A stretch of 64,000 nucleotides of DNA from Pohlia nutans. Taxonomy: Eukaryota > Streptophyta > Bryopsida > Bryales > Mniaceae. The position numbers and the translations under genes are program-made. The notes beneath the pieces were generated by a model. It was not told the DNA's origin, searched no databases, and saw nothing but the letters and a program-made list of their open reading frames with translations. The DNA is taken from assembly GCA_022496805.1 (NCBI GenBank), contig CM040094.1:11121501-11185500 (forward strand), written 5' to 3'. Below, one piece after another: positions 1 to 12,129 of this stretch (the stretch's first letter is position 1; each line of letters opens with the position of its first letter).

Positions 1-192
1 TAGCCTTTGATAATTGTACAACAATAACTATATTCAGTATATGGTACCACTTGTGTGTCATCTCATTGTATCCCCAATCCACGTCATTCCACTTCACTAT
101 TCCACCTCACTACACTATCCGATCCACCTCATCCCTTTGGGGCACACGCTTTGTGCCCTCGTTCGTGCCACACATGAATGTTTATTTGCCAT

Positions 193-3100
193 TCACTGGT
201 TGTAGTTAAATTCAACCTGTACAAGATATCGCATGCGAATTTGGGCTGTGTTGTAGACAATGTACTCACTACACCAATCGCTGCCTGCCTGCCAACCGAG
301 TACCCAATAAGTACTTAGGTAATATAGCAAATCATGTAAATGACTTAATTATGTTCAAAAAACACAGCATTGAAATGCTCTAGGCTATATGAGTATGATA
401 TGCTTTTAATGACCCTCATTAAGACCTTGATGTGAAATTTCGAGGGCATATCTACAACATGCTTATGTGAGCTAGGCCCATACCTTGGTGTCTATTTTTA
501 TAGGCTTTCCGGTAGGTACAATTACTCCATCTTCGAGGATTATGCACCCTTTAGGATTAGGAGCTGCCTTTCCAACAGCCTTTGAGCTGCACTCCACATT
601 AGAACACCATGAATTGTCAATGAATCAGTTAGATGAACTATCAATGAACTTAGCAAATCAACAATCAACTAATGAGTCAAGTAATCGCTTGTTTGAACAC
701 GTGAACTACTAACCTTGCTACTAGCTTATCTTTATGCTAACTTCAACATTCTTCTTCTAGATTTTGGATTCTTATTTGTTTTAAGTTCTCTTCTTCTTTG
801 TTCGCTTGGCATCCTACAAAATTAGTACACAAAATAGTATCTACTACCTTTGTACCACCTTTGTATCACCTTAGAACACTAGTATCCATCTAAGTTGTGA
901 AATGATTTGAGCATGTTGTGTGCTACTGATAAGTAAAGGTATTAAAACAACTTGTCATGTTCTCGATTGCCAAGAGCTTTATAATAAGGTTTGGAGACTA
1001 GTGGGTTTGCAATACCTAAGCTTTCCCTTTGGCAAATGGCTAGCGTGGTAGTCTGGAGCATAGAGCTCTTGCATGTCTCCCAAGGCGACCTGGATATCCA
1101 AAACACACAATTACTACTTTAAGAGCATAAGGCTTGAGTTGTTGCTAACATGTTATCTATTTACAAGAAGCAATATTTCAATGACAACTATAGGTCGGAG
1201 CTGGTTTGAAAAAATGGTATTGACAATTATAGGAACTATTTGTGGCTTTCCAGCGGTTGTAGGGTTAATAAGTGAGCCAACAAGTTGGCAAGCTGGCAAT
1301 CGACAGTTCTAAGGCAGTTCTAAGGTAGGGTTTTCAATAATGTAACCTAGCTTTTCACATCTTTAGATGGTCTTCTCACGTGTGCTCCATTCCGCCCTCA
1401 AAAACCATTATGTGAAGTAACCTAGCCTTTCACATCTTATTCAATTTCATGGTCATTCACTTCGTCACTAGTGGTGCAGAGAAAAGCTGAGCCCTAATTT
1501 ACTTGTGAACCAGCAATACTAAACGATATGGAGCACGTAAATAGACTCAAAGAGTTCCTGGGATCTCCTCGGCACTGTATACATTAGACCCTTTGTGATG
1601 GATTAACCCCTAAAGAACAAAGGATTCATGGTTTTAAAATGACAAATTCAATCAATCATATTGTAAAAGATATAATTCAGATGGGACCGCATTATATACC
1701 ACAAAAATCATTGAAGAAGATTGTATGTGTTGATTAGAAAGAAATAAAACTTGAACAAAAGGAACTCCACATAGGACCTACTTAAAAGTGCTTAAAAAAC
1801 ATGAAGCCTTATTCAAACTTCTTGGTCCTTTTAAGGGTTAACAAAACACGATCTTGCGGTTGGCGTATGAGTATGTTACCTCACATAAAACGAGAACACC
1901 TATGGGTGAGCTGAGACAAAACGCGGCACTCAAAGACACCATGTCAGCAAAATACACACCCTTCCCATATGAATAGCCTTGGTGAGGAGCTTCAGGAGGT
2001 GCTATCCGTAGGCCTGAGTTCACGACATAAAAGTGCCCATTACAGCATGCAATGCACTAGCAAAAATCCTATCAAATGTGACTTGTTTCTAATTACTAAA
2101 TTTCGTTGTGGCTTGTCCATAGTGATTAAAACTGTGATTTTGAGTCACAACGGACATTTAGTCATTGAAAACAGGTCACATTTGACATGATTTTGTTGTG
2201 ACTTGTTTTTAATTACTAAATTTTGTTGTGGTTTGTCCATAATGACTAAAACTGTGATTTTGAGTCACAACGGACATTTAGTCATTAAAGACAGGTCACA
2301 TTCGACAAGATTTTTACTAATGACACTTCAGCAATGGAAACATAGAACATCCAGTCAGGAATGACAGTATTTTATCATTCTTTACATAGGTACTTGGTAC
2401 TTGGCATGGGGTTGATTGTTTGAGAAATGAGGACAAGAAATTCATATTCAGGAAGCTGTACACACCTTGAGACAAAATACCCGTCCAGTTGCTGATCCTT
2501 GATCCATGCCATAGTAGCATCCGGTTATGGGTTTGAGAAAACTGGGAAAACCAAAACAATATACGAGTTAGCCTTGTCTTTTGCACCCTTTGCACAACGT
2601 ACTTTTATGTGTAAAGTTACCTGAAACGTATTTAAAACAGTTATCAATGGTCAACTTTCAACATCCTCCAGACGACTCACACATCATCATGAATTACCTG
2701 AATTGTCTCAGCCAAGAAAAGTGACCACAAATTTTTTTCCACTTAAATGACAACCCAACTAGTCTATCTGAAGCTGTACTGTACACCTTCCGATTGTAAC
2801 ACTATGAGACCGTCCCTTGACCATCTGAGCTGTTACTCTGGTTTCAATCTTTGAGCTGCTCAGGATCATATTACAGTGGTTTTCTATTCCACTCTTAGAA
2901 TTTCATTTACCAGCTATTTACGGATTTCGTGCTAATTCCGCACTTTGTTGATAAAAAAAAAAGTGAATGTAGAAGCCGTGAGGATTCAATACAGAATTTT
3001 CATGAAATCCGTACGTAAAATGTGAAATATCGGATGTCGCACAGAAATCGTTAAAAATCAGTGAGGTCCTAAATTCCTGATGCTAAGTCATGACATGTGC

Positions 3101-6100
3101 ATATCGTAATCAGGACATACGCACAGGTTGGAAGCGTTCTGCTTCACCATCCCTTTGTATCTTGAAGATGTGCAGCAACTTTAACTTATAATGTTCTCCA
3201 GTGTTCTCCATATACTGCTTGATCTGTGCAGAGCAAAAAGGCACTGAATGAAAACGTCTAAGATTAACCCCTAAAGGACCAAGGATTCCTGGTTTTAAAA
3301 TGACAAGTTTAAACGATCATATTGTGAAAATTATAATTTGAATGGGACCAAAATTTATATCACTAGAATTAGTGAAGAATATTACATATGTTGAATAAAT
3401 AAAAACAACAAATAAACAAAAAAGGATCTGTATAAAAGCTACTCAAAATTACTGAAAAAAACACTCAGGCGCCACCTGGTGGCCTTATGGTCCTTTAGGG
3501 GTTAAGTTCTACTGGATGAAAGAACTGCTAACTATGTTCTGCCTTCCTCAGTGAAACCCGTGACTAAGGGCCTCCACGTTCAGATATGGCTGGAGAAATG
3601 ACACACATTACTTTCATGTTGTCATCATCTTCTGATGTGAGACATACTGCTGCTTACACCCCCTCAATAGAATACCAGAGGCATTTGCAGAGACATGAAA
3701 TAAATGTATTTCTCGGTTCCCCAATATCAGTAGTAGAAATCTTGTCAAATGTGACCTGTCTAAATTCCAATTGGGATTTGTCTACAGTGACTTAAAATCA
3801 CAATTTTAGTCACTATGAACAAGTCACAACAAAATTTAGCCATTAAAGACAAGCCACATTTTACAGGATTTCTACTAGTGTATGTGCACAACGGATTCGA
3901 TCAAAGTAAAAAGGATAAAAAAATAAATAAGACCAACTCACCATATGAAACTCACGACTCTCGGTTCTTAATGGCTCTATTTCGCAATGCAGGTTCTTAT
4001 AGTTGGTGTAAGCTGGATCCTGCCAGTGCAACACAGAACACCGCCGGTTTAATTTATTTATGATTGAAAGAGCAGCTAGCATTGAATTACGTGCAACACC
4101 TACGACTAAAAGTCACCAGACAAAGAATCCCAACAAATAGAAGGTACCAGTTTGAAAGGGAATTATACATACATCGTCCTCTTTGTCATTGCTGAAAAGC
4201 TTTGTGGCCAGCTCAATTTCACCCAAGGTCTCTACCTGCACGAGTTCCGCAATTATCATAGCCTGGGTTATTAAGGGCAAGAGCATGCAGCAGTCTCAGG
4301 ATTCAAGATTTCAGCAAGAAAAACAGTATGGCCCGTGATCTTGAGTCACTATAGACAAGTCACACCAGAATTTAGTGGTTAAAGACAAGTCAACGCTATA
4401 TTTGTTTAATTGGGAATTTCCGTCATATTGGGACTCTTTAAAATTTACAACAGGCATAGATTCAGTGGGAAAAATCATTTCAAAGAGTCCCAATATGGCA
4501 GAAATTCCCAATTAAACAAATATGACGTTAGTCACATCTGACAAGATTTCTGCTAGTGTGAGGAGTTGACATTTCATGTGACCTTCAACAAAACATAAGT
4601 CTTGAAAACCACAAGCTCAATTGAGCTTCATGAACCGAGTAAATCTATTATACTAAATGCAGAGTGTCACGACCCCTATGTCACAAAATCCGTCATATTT
4701 TCATCCGCGTCTTCCATCCATCAATTATCATCCAATATCTCATCATACATCATTTTTATTCATTTGCCTGTTTTGTAGACTATTTTCATCTATACTCAAA
4801 TTTTTCAATTTCTTTTGATCAACATTCTTTGCAATGGAGTCCATGTTTCTTGATCATGTTTATTTAGTTTAGCATTGCAACACAAGATTTGCTAGTCAGA
4901 CATATATCCCGGATGTTATCTTCCAACAAGTACGAAATCTTCTCTCATTAACCCCTAAAGGACCAGAGATTCATGATTTTAAAACGACAAATTCAATCGA
5001 TCGTATTGTGAAAAATATAATTGAGATGTGGCCAAATTTTGTATCACCAAAATCAGTGAAGAGCATTGCATATATTAATTAAAAATCAAATAAATTTTAA
5101 CAAAAATAAGTCCACATAGAATCTATTCAAACCTACTACTGAAAACATGAAGCCCAATTTGGGCATTTTGGTCCTTTAAGGGTTAAGTCAAGCAATTTCA
5201 CCTGTGTTCTACCAGAACCCTAGACCTCCAGAAATAATCAGATTGTACAAGTTTGGCGGCGCTGCATTCACACGAGGTGATGCAGAAATAATCCATGTAG
5301 AGGACAAAGAAAACCGCATATGAAGAGCACTCTTGGTCATGCAAGAATGAGGAATGGTTAGGTGAGCATATTTACCATCTCAATCTTCATCTTCAGCTTC
5401 ACCAATGTGTCGATCACAAAATTCTCTGTTGAGAGGATTCAACAACATATTAAGTAGAAGCTCAGCTGGTATAGCAACTCAAATTCGTATAACCTGTCAT
5501 GATCTAGATAAAAGAAACCTCTACACTTGCACCATGTATGAGTGCTTCTTTGTAAAAAGAGCCAAACGGAACTCACGCATTTTCTGGAAGCCAAAGTCGT
5601 GGGGAATGACTGTATAGAATTCGCTGCAAGGTCATTAATCACAAGTTTCAGAGTAGCATGTAGATACTCCCATGACAGGGATTCACAGTTCTAAAATGAC
5701 ATATTCAATTGATCATATTGTGAAGAATATAATTCAGATGGGGTCAAATTTTATAAAACTAGAACTAATGAAGATCATTGCATGTGTTGGTAAAAAAACA
5801 AATAAATTCGAACAAGAGGAATATTTAATAAGGCTAGGAGTACTTTGCCTTCTCTAATCATATTCCCTCTGAGACAGGCCTCTCCACACCTTTGGTATTA
5901 ATGATTCTCTAGATGGAAATCAATTAAATGCACAACTACATTTGACTATCATATATATAGGGGCTGTGTATGTACAACACCTGCTTAGCTGCTGAAGTGC
6001 ACTTTTCCTTTTTTCTATTGATTTCTCCTCCAAAGCAGCAGCTATATTCTTCAATACTTCATATCCCTGGAAGGCCAAATATTTGGGCATTTAAATGTAT

Positions 6101-9100
6101 AACAACATTAATATGAACCCTTGTTAACTCATTCAGGACACTGCACTTTCTCCTGATGACAAAATTGCAACTCGGAAACCCTAACTTAAATATTACAGCA
6201 TGGAATTTAAACGTCGAAGGACCATGACAGAGCACCTTCAAGATGGTAGACTTGCTCAGCTTCCCAAGTGGCATCTTCCGTGTATCGAAACCTGGAAACA
6301 CGTTAACCCCAAAAGGACCAAGGATTCATGGTTTTAAAATGACAAGTTTAAACGATCAGATTGTGAAAATTATAATTTGAATGGGACCAAATTTTATATC
6401 ACTGGAATTAATGAAGAACATTACATATGTTGAACAATTTAATTATTTTAAATTATAAAAAAAAATTACATAAAACTTACTCAAAATTACTGAAACAAAT
6501 AGGAGCCACCTGGTGGCCTTATGGTCCTTTAGGAGTTAAAGAGCCACTGTGAGTAATTAGAAAAGATGATGCAACTTGAGAAGGTTTGAAAACATGAAGA
6601 TCTGGACAAGAAGACAAGATAAAAAATTGTTTAGAAGATGACGCTGCATACCCATTGCATTGAGCATTTCCTTCATCATATTCGCATCACATATGAGAGT
6701 GATGAGGTCTTCCACACTCTTCTCAAGTTTGCTCTGCTTTGGAGCCTTTTTTGCCTCAGCCATGATTCCTTTCGCAGGGCCTTTCTGCTCAACCAAAGAT
6801 TATGCAAATATCATGTTCATGCTCACGTACAACAAAACCACCATGATAAGAAATTCACACCAAAACGAGGGAGTAAACACAAACAATTCATAAGGTAGGA
6901 TGCCCTAAAACCACCACCTCTCCCAATTATGACATGTAGACCTTTCTTGGGGCCACCACAGTTGAGACTCAAAACCACCAATTTCAATATTCAATTAGAC
7001 CAATGGCATGCTAAGCATTGCGAAGAAATAGTTGGTGGTTTTGGGTATCATATAAGTGAAAGTACCACATGGTGTGGACATGGGGAAACCTAGAGGTTTG
7101 ATTTGGGTCACAGGTTACTTTCCACTTTGGAATTTTGTATAAAATTGAAAAATGCAAATTAGATGTTGCAAATTTTTGCAATCCTCATCAAAATCTATTT
7201 CGAATGCGGTCATATTTTTTTTCCGAATTTAGCACTGCCAAAAATAAGCCAAATTGCTTAAGTTGGTGGTTTTAGGACAATCAACCTCATTGCAGTTAAA
7301 ATCTTGACCAACCTCAGAAATTGTGGCTTCATCCTTCTCAGATTCATAATCCATCTCAAGCCACGTGTATTTCTTTGGGTATGCCACAAACTCATGACGC
7401 TTCGACCACTGATTCTTTGTCTTGTCGTAGAACTTGCTTTTAAAATCAGATTGTGCCTGATCGAGAGTTAGAAACGGCCCAGAAAGCTTATCCTGTCCAT
7501 TTGCGCCGACCCTTCCCCAGCGAACGTACACATACATGTCACTCCCATCATTGGCTTCTGCAAACAAAAAATAATACAGACCATAAAATTTCTTCACACA
7601 TTCAAGAATCTACCCACAAGTACCAACTCTGGCACGTGAACTGGAGTCTTAAACCCTAAACCCTAAACCCTGAACCCTAAAAACCCTAAACAAACGTCCA
7701 GGAAGACATATGTGATAAATATGTTTGGCAAATGTTGGGGAGCTTCATATATTCATCTGTTTTCGTATTCCTTTTTATATGAGAACAAACAAATGACCTC
7801 TTGGTTGAGTTAAACTTGTATACTTTCCAATATAATTTTCCATCACACATTCAAGAATCTACCCACAAGTACCAACTCTGGCACGTGAACTGGAGTCTTA
7901 AACCCTAAACCCTAAACAAACGTCCAGGAAGACATATGTGATAAATATGTTTGGCAAATGTTGGGGAGCTTCATATATTCTTCTGTTTTCGTATTCCTTT
8001 TTATATGAGAATAAACAAATGACTTCTTGGTTGAGTTAAACTTGTATACTTTCCAATATAATTTTCCATATCACATTCAAGAATCTACCCACAAGTACCA
8101 ACTCTGGCACGTGAACTGGAGTCTTAAACCCTAAACCCTAAACAAACGTCCAGGAAGACATATGTGATAAATATGTTTGGCAAATGTTGGGGAGCTTCAT
8201 ATATTCTTCTGTTTTCGTATTCCTTTTTATATGAGAATAAACAAATGACTTCTTGGTTGAGTTAAACTTGTATACTTTCCAATATAATTTTCCATATCAC
8301 ATTCAAGAATCTACCCACAAGTACCAACTCTGGCACGTGAACTGGAGTCTTAAACCCTAAACCCTAAACAAACGTCCAGGAAGACATATGTGATAAATAT
8401 GTTTGGCAAATGTTGGGGAGCTTCATATATTCTTCTGTTTTCGTATTCCTTTTTATATGAGAATAAACAAATGACTTCTTGGTTGAGTTAAACTTGTATA
8501 CTTTCCAATATAATTTTCCATATCACATTCAAGAATCTACCCACAAGTACCAACTCTGGCATGTGAACTAGAGTCTTAAACCCTAAACCCTAAACCCTAA
8601 ACCCTGGGAGTGAACCCTAAACCCAAAAAACCGTGCGGTGAACACTTACGAAGTAGTTGCATAACATAGAACTTGTTGTTGTTGTCCCCCACATTTGTCT
8701 GGTTCAGCGTGGCATCGTATATGTCAGCCTCCTGATAACATTCATCCCCCACACTCAAAATGATTTTCAGGTACTTACTGATGAGTGCATTTGGACACTC
8801 TTTCACAGGATGCTAATGGACAAGACTACGCACAGTCACAGACAAATAATTGCTCAGAGTTGTGATGAGTTTCAGCTTGTACATGATAATAGAAATCTGT
8901 CCAGAGGAGATCACTTACATCTTCGAAGACATGATATTCATTTTTGTATTTATCAGGTAAGTATTGATCAGGAATTGCACGGCCCTTGTTCTTCATTGCC
9001 ACCACCGTCTTCACTCCTGGCTCTGATGAAATATGCATTTTTTGAGCCCACAGATTTCATATCAAAGTGAGTAGAAAAATAGTGTCCACTAGTTGCAAAC

Positions 9101-10622
9101 CTCAACCAGGGCTTGTTTGATACATGCTCCAAATGTCAATGATTCACGAACAAACTGATTTCGATAAACTGACGCTAGAAGTAATCCGGGCTTTCATGAC
9201 TAGAACTTTACAAATAAAAAATATCCTTAATGAAAGGAGCTAAAAAACTTTTGAAAACTTTTGAAGACCACCAAGCTCTTACACACCTCTTACACACCTA
9301 ATAATGATAAACCACCAAGATCTTCCAAAACTTCTAACTATTTGAAGTGAAGAAATAAGAGTATAATAAAGAAAAATTCATGGTATCTTCTTCAAAATTT
9401 GATGGACTTTAAGAATAACTCCAATGACTGAAAATTGTCATCATTATGGACAATTTAAGTCGTAAAGTTGTAGTCACGAAAGCCCGGATTTCTTCTGGTG
9501 TGAGTACCGACTCTGTCATACAATTCAGATAATTCTCTTACATTCTTTGAGTTGCAAGAATGAAACTTTGTGTCACCTTTTCCTTTCGCACTAGTGTCAG
9601 CCACATCGCCGTGATTTAGCAAAGTATAGATAGCCTCGTCTTCGAAATCATCACTCAGCCTTTGAATCAAATCTTTTCTAACACCGGATCTAGGCAGGCC
9701 TCTCTCTGCGAGAGCTGCCTTGAGCTCTGCCACACTCATCTTGCTCAGTTCCTCCACGATCTTGATGCGCTTGCTTGCTTTGGCATCCTCCTCCACATCA
9801 GTATTTATTCGTTTTCTCTTTTCCTCCAAGTTTCCAATTTCAGTACTTTCTCCCTTCTGCTGCTGCTTTGACCCTGACGTGGAGATTCCTGTGTCCTTCT
9901 TGACATCTTCCTCTGCAATTGCCCCATCAAGACGAGAAACCTGGGAAGAAAACTCACCATCAAGATTGAGTTATTCCCATTGCCTGCCCTTGCCTGCCTA
10001 AGCAATACTGATTTCGCAGGAATGATTCGGAAATAACCGTGACATTTGAGTACTTAAAGTATGATTTGATGCAAGAAGAATCAATTATATTTGGAGGATG
10101 TACATGTTCATCACTCAAACTAGAGATGGATACTAGTACACTATTGGGTCAAGAGCAATATTCAAGTCACATTTAGTCGTTAACTCTTAAAGGTCCAGAG
10201 AGCCCTTTCCGACCAGTATTATAGAGCAATATTCCACTGTATTTAGCATGGTTCCACACCTCCTATGGGTTTATGGTCAAATTTGAAATTAAAATTCACG
10301 TCGACATGATTTTAATTAGATATTGGGGTCTCAGTTTGAAACTTTCTATTTACAACAAATGTCAAATATACGCCAATGTATCTACTATCCCCATCAGCCC
10401 TTTAAGGGTTAAAGGCAGGTCACATTTTACAAGATCAAATTTCACAATTTCAGTCACTGGGAACAAATCCCAACGGATGAATTTAGTCATTAAAAAAAAG
10501 TCACATTACTACTAATGGAAGGGTCATATACTACCCACCAGAGCTGTCTTCAAGCCGGATGTGCCCAGGCCTCGCCTCGCAAGCTCCGCCCGAAGCTTGC
10601 TCACATTTAATTTCACCGACAT
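193..10622 (-). CDS. PARP2: Poly(ADP-ribose) polymerase, plant PARP2 type (18 coding exons)
   Basis: DNA-damage-responsive nuclear enzyme that makes poly(ADP-ribose) from NAD+. I rebuilt the exons by translation and GT/AG sites, 5' to 3': 10622-10539, 9940-9508, 9022-8919, 8731-8650, 7557-7313, 6784-6652, 6291-6236, 6066-5981, 5623-5577, 5425-5376, 4235-4173, 4019-3942, 3223-3125, 2541-2466, 2013-1880, 1089-1016, 586-484, 288-193. They total 2043 nt with consistent phases, about 680 residues; Arabidopsis PARP2 is about 640. Domains: SAP1 (residues 1-36), SAP2 (about 96-130), WGR (about 210-320, with VRWGRVG), helical regulatory domain, then the catalytic domain. The H-Y-E triad is intact: LLWHGS (His about 532), GKGVYFAD (Tyr about 566) and EYIVYN (Glu about 657). 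The start [14 protein letters not shown] matches the family N-terminus; a 5'UTR intron may end just upstream (TTGACAG). The exon 2 donor (9508, or 9577 at AAAG|GTGACA) and the last acceptor are the least certain. Confidence 0.93.
1603..1841. mobile_element. TTAA-bounded MITE, family A (PARP intron)
   Basis: 239 bp. It starts TTAACCCCTAAAGAAC and ends GGTCCTTTTAAGGGTTAA, so imperfect terminal inverted repeats sit inside a TTAA duplication. The interior matches the copies at 3264, 4948, 6303, 16852, 17555 and 38339. No coding capacity. TTAA targets and CCC-starting ends are the hallmark of piggyBac-type elements, so a non-autonomous piggyBac-like element is inferred. Confidence 0.8.
2055..2322. 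mobile_element. CACTA-type MITE with internal 120-bp duplication (PARP intron)
   Basis: Begins CACTAGCAAAAATC and ends ACAAGATTTTTACTAATG, degenerate forms of the CACTAGTAGAAATCTTGTC ends seen at 56663. The interior holds two tandem copies with a 120-bp period (TGTGACTTGTTT at 2077 and 2197). Non-coding. Confidence 0.65.
3264..3505. mobile_element. TTAA-bounded MITE, family A (PARP intron)
   Basis: 242 bp. Ends are TTAACCCCTAAAGGACC and GGTCCTTTAGGGGTTAA, a near-perfect inverted pair with TTAA on both sides. Close copy of the element at 6303, sharing the GCCACCTGGTGGCC motif near the 3' end. Confidence 0.85.
3728..3880. mobile_element. CACTA-type MITE with TAT duplication (PARP intron)
   Basis: 153 bp. 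Starts CAGTAGTAGAAATCTTGTC and ends GGATTTCTACTAGTG. TAT flanks both sides, the 3-bp duplication expected of CACTA transposons. Confidence 0.75.
4312..4558. mobile_element. CACTA-type MITE interrupted by a hairpin element (PARP intron)
   Basis: Degenerate left end (CAGCAAGAAAAACAG) and clear right end (ACAAGATTTCTGCTAGTG). The interior has the GAGTCACTATAGACAAGTC motif shared with the copies at 2055 and 3728. It is interrupted at 4398-4523 by another element. Confidence 0.6.
4398..4523. mobile_element. Small hairpin MITE nested in a CACTA-type MITE
   Basis: Two arms of about 45 bp (ATATTTGTTTAATTGGGAAT and its inverse, then TATTGGGACTCTT and its inverse) around a short loop. It lies inside the CACTA-type MITE. 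Superfamily not assigned. Confidence 0.65.
4948..5186. mobile_element. TTAA-bounded MITE, family A (PARP intron)
   Basis: 239 bp, from TTAACCCCTAAAGGACC to GGTCCTTTAAGGGTTAA, with TTAA at both ends. Interior as in the other family A copies (GATTCATGATTTTAAAACGAC). Confidence 0.82.
5676..5850. repeat. Decayed family A MITE fragment (PARP intron)
   Basis: The interior of a family A element is recognisable (CAATTGATCATATTGTGAAG, then GTTGGTAAAAAAACAAATAA), but both TTAA termini are gone. Confidence 0.6.
6303..6539. mobile_element. TTAA-bounded MITE, family A (PARP intron)
   Basis: 237 bp. Starts TTAACCCCAAAAGGACC and ends GGTCCTTTAGGAGTTAA. It begins 11 bp upstream of the exon 7 acceptor (exon 6291-6236), so the element abuts a splice site. 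Confidence 0.82.
6540..7312. other. PARP intron 5, PARP exon 6 and adjoining intron
   Basis: Contains PARP exon 6 (6784-6652). The rest (about 6785-7312) is intron with no other gene or repeat seen. Confidence 0.5.
7601..8625. repeat. 226-bp tandem repeat carrying telomere motifs (PARP intron 4)
   Basis: Five successive starts of TTCAAGAATCTACCCACAAG at 7601, 7850, 8076, 8302 and 8528. The first period is 249 bp, the next three exactly 226 bp, and the last copy is partial. Each unit carries two to about five CCCTAAA plant telomere heptamers; the outer copies have the longest runs. The units are nearly identical, so amplification is recent. The whole array sits in the intron between the exons encoding the start of WGR (8650) and its RWGRVG core (7557). 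Confidence 0.92.
10139..10516. mobile_element. CACTA-type MITE split by a TTAA element
   Basis: Left part (CAAGTCACATTTAGTCG) and right part (GGTCACATTTTAC to CATTACTACTAATGG) match the CACTA-type MITEs at 2055 and 3728. They are separated by the TTAA element at 10180. The left boundary is approximate. Confidence 0.5.
10180..10412. mobile_element. TTAA-bounded MITE, family B
   Basis: 233 bp, from TTAACTCTTAAAGGTCC to GCCCTTTAAGGGTTAA. The interior differs from family A but matches the element at 23629 in inverse orientation (CTACTATCCCCAT). Lies in PARP intron 1. Confidence 0.75.
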
Positions 10623-11348
10623 GGCTGTTGCAGTGTTGCCTTCTGTCAAGAACGCACAAGGTATTAAGCTTAGTACGGTCCACATGACAGTCATCAAGCA
10701 CAACACTTAGAGAAAACGAATTCTTCCAGTCTCCTACTAGCACTGTGCATTCATTACAGCAACATGGATCAAAATATTAATTCTTATTGATAAATCAAAG
10801 AACGAGCTTGTCGGTACCAACCACAATTTGAGAAAATGGCAACAAACCCAGTTTACACAACCTCCACAAGAGATTCAATCTACCACTTCACTATCCCACC
10901 AGAGACTTCAATGATCTCCTCCTCCTCTACATGAGAAATTCCGTGCAAGATAGTGAGTGAAAAGCATAGCTCAAATCATGTACCAAATTAATGTGTCTGA
11001 GTTAGGTATAACTCCTTCAATCCGAGATGAGTATGGAAGATGCACTGGTGGTGATGTTGACGATGAGTCTCACTCCTGCTGCTGCTCTCGTCCATCTTCC
11101 TCCTCTTCTTCTTCTTCTTATTCAAGCTGGGTTTTTGTGCTCTCCTTGTGTGCATGTTTTTCTTCGAGGTTCCGTGTCTGTGAAGGTGTCAAGGATTTCG
11201 AAGAAGGGAAGGGTCTTGAGCTTGAGCTTGAAGCCTTTAATAGTTGCGTCAAAGAGGCTGTGGCAATGCCATGTGGCCTCCTATGTCAGCAGTGACAATA
11301 GATGCAGAGACTTGGCCATCTGAATCATGTGTGTTGAATGTTATGAGG
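10623..11348. other. PARP upstream region
   Basis: Probable 5'UTR and promoter of the minus-strand PARP gene. A 3' splice-like TTCTTGACAG lies 20 nt before the ATG, so a leader intron is possible. Overlapping 98-112-residue ORFs on the plus strand at 10957-11323 are low-complexity (CTC/CTT-rich) with no recognisable domain and are not called as genes. Confidence 0.35.
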
Positions 11349-11832
11349 TTGAGGACTGGTTCACACTGTGCCCGTCCAAGTCGGGAGGCCGTCAGCCAAT
11401 TCAGGTCAGTTGAGAGTTCGAAGGCTTGGGCCGAAATATATAATAAAATATAGAAATTGGAGCCTTCAGCCGGTCATAGTGTGAAGCGAAGCAAATGTCA
11501 AGCCTTCTCTTGACCATAGTGTGAAGTCCTGTAAGCCAAATTTAAAGTTCAAATGCCCAAACCTTTAATAAAATTAAAAATCACATGGTCTCTCGATTAT
11601 GAATTGGGTTTCCAGTCTTGTTCGATCCAATTCACCCTTGAGAGCGTGTCACCTTGGCACCAAAATGATTAAAAGTGTCGCCATACAGGCATTTTGGAAG
11701 GCAATGACCTTTCAATTGGACTTTGGCCTTTGGTGCAAAGGGTTGAGAGACCAATTTTTTTACTTTCTTACACTATGATTAGTGGAATTGAATAGCCTCT
11801 TGACCTTCGGTCATAGTGTGAACCAACCTTGA
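11349..11832. mobile_element. Tourist-like element (TIR GGTTCACACT)
   Basis: About 484 bp. Left end GACTGGTTCACACTGTG and right end CATAGTGTGAACCAACC form an inverted pair. Internal CATAGTGTGAAG motifs recur, as in the Tourist-like elements at 26881 and 48885. Exact boundaries uncertain. Confidence 0.5.
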
Positions 11833-11905
11833 GACTCAATAAATTTAGAAAAACTTACTCAAATCTTTATTCAGGAGACTACTACTGTGCACTCTTTGCT
11901 TCGAT

Positions 11906-12129
11906 TAAGGTAGGAGCACCCAATTCCGACATAGTACCCAAAGCCGATAATTTTTACACATGGCTTTCATTTTAGAGCGCACATCTAAGTAGACCATAGA
12001 TGGCTTATTGTTTTGGTCAACAAACAATAAAGGCTCTATGACATATTTAGATTTGCGTTCTAAAATGAAAGCCATGTGTAGAAATTATCGGCATTAGGTA
12101 CCTGGTCGGTTTTAGGTGCCTCGACCTTA
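11906..12129. mobile_element. MITE with about 80-bp terminal inverted repeats
   Basis: 224 bp. The left arm (TAAGGTAGGAGCACC, later GCCGATAATTTTTACACATG) pairs with the right arm (CATGTGTAGAAATTATCGGC, later GGTGCCTCGACCTTA) around a loop of about 60 bp. Superfamily not assigned. Confidence 0.7.

Noticed and set aside
7650..8625. Chromosome end or telomere
   Set aside because: The CCCTAAA runs are short, interrupted, and part of a 226-bp unit inside an intron with genes on both sides; this is interstitial.
7601..8625. CRISPR-like array
   Set aside because: Units are long and contiguous without unique spacers, in a eukaryotic intron.
10957..11323. Plus-strand ORFs of 98-112 residues upstream of PARP
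   Set aside because: Low-complexity Ser/Leu runs from CTC/CTT repeats; more likely PARP leader or promoter DNA read antisense.
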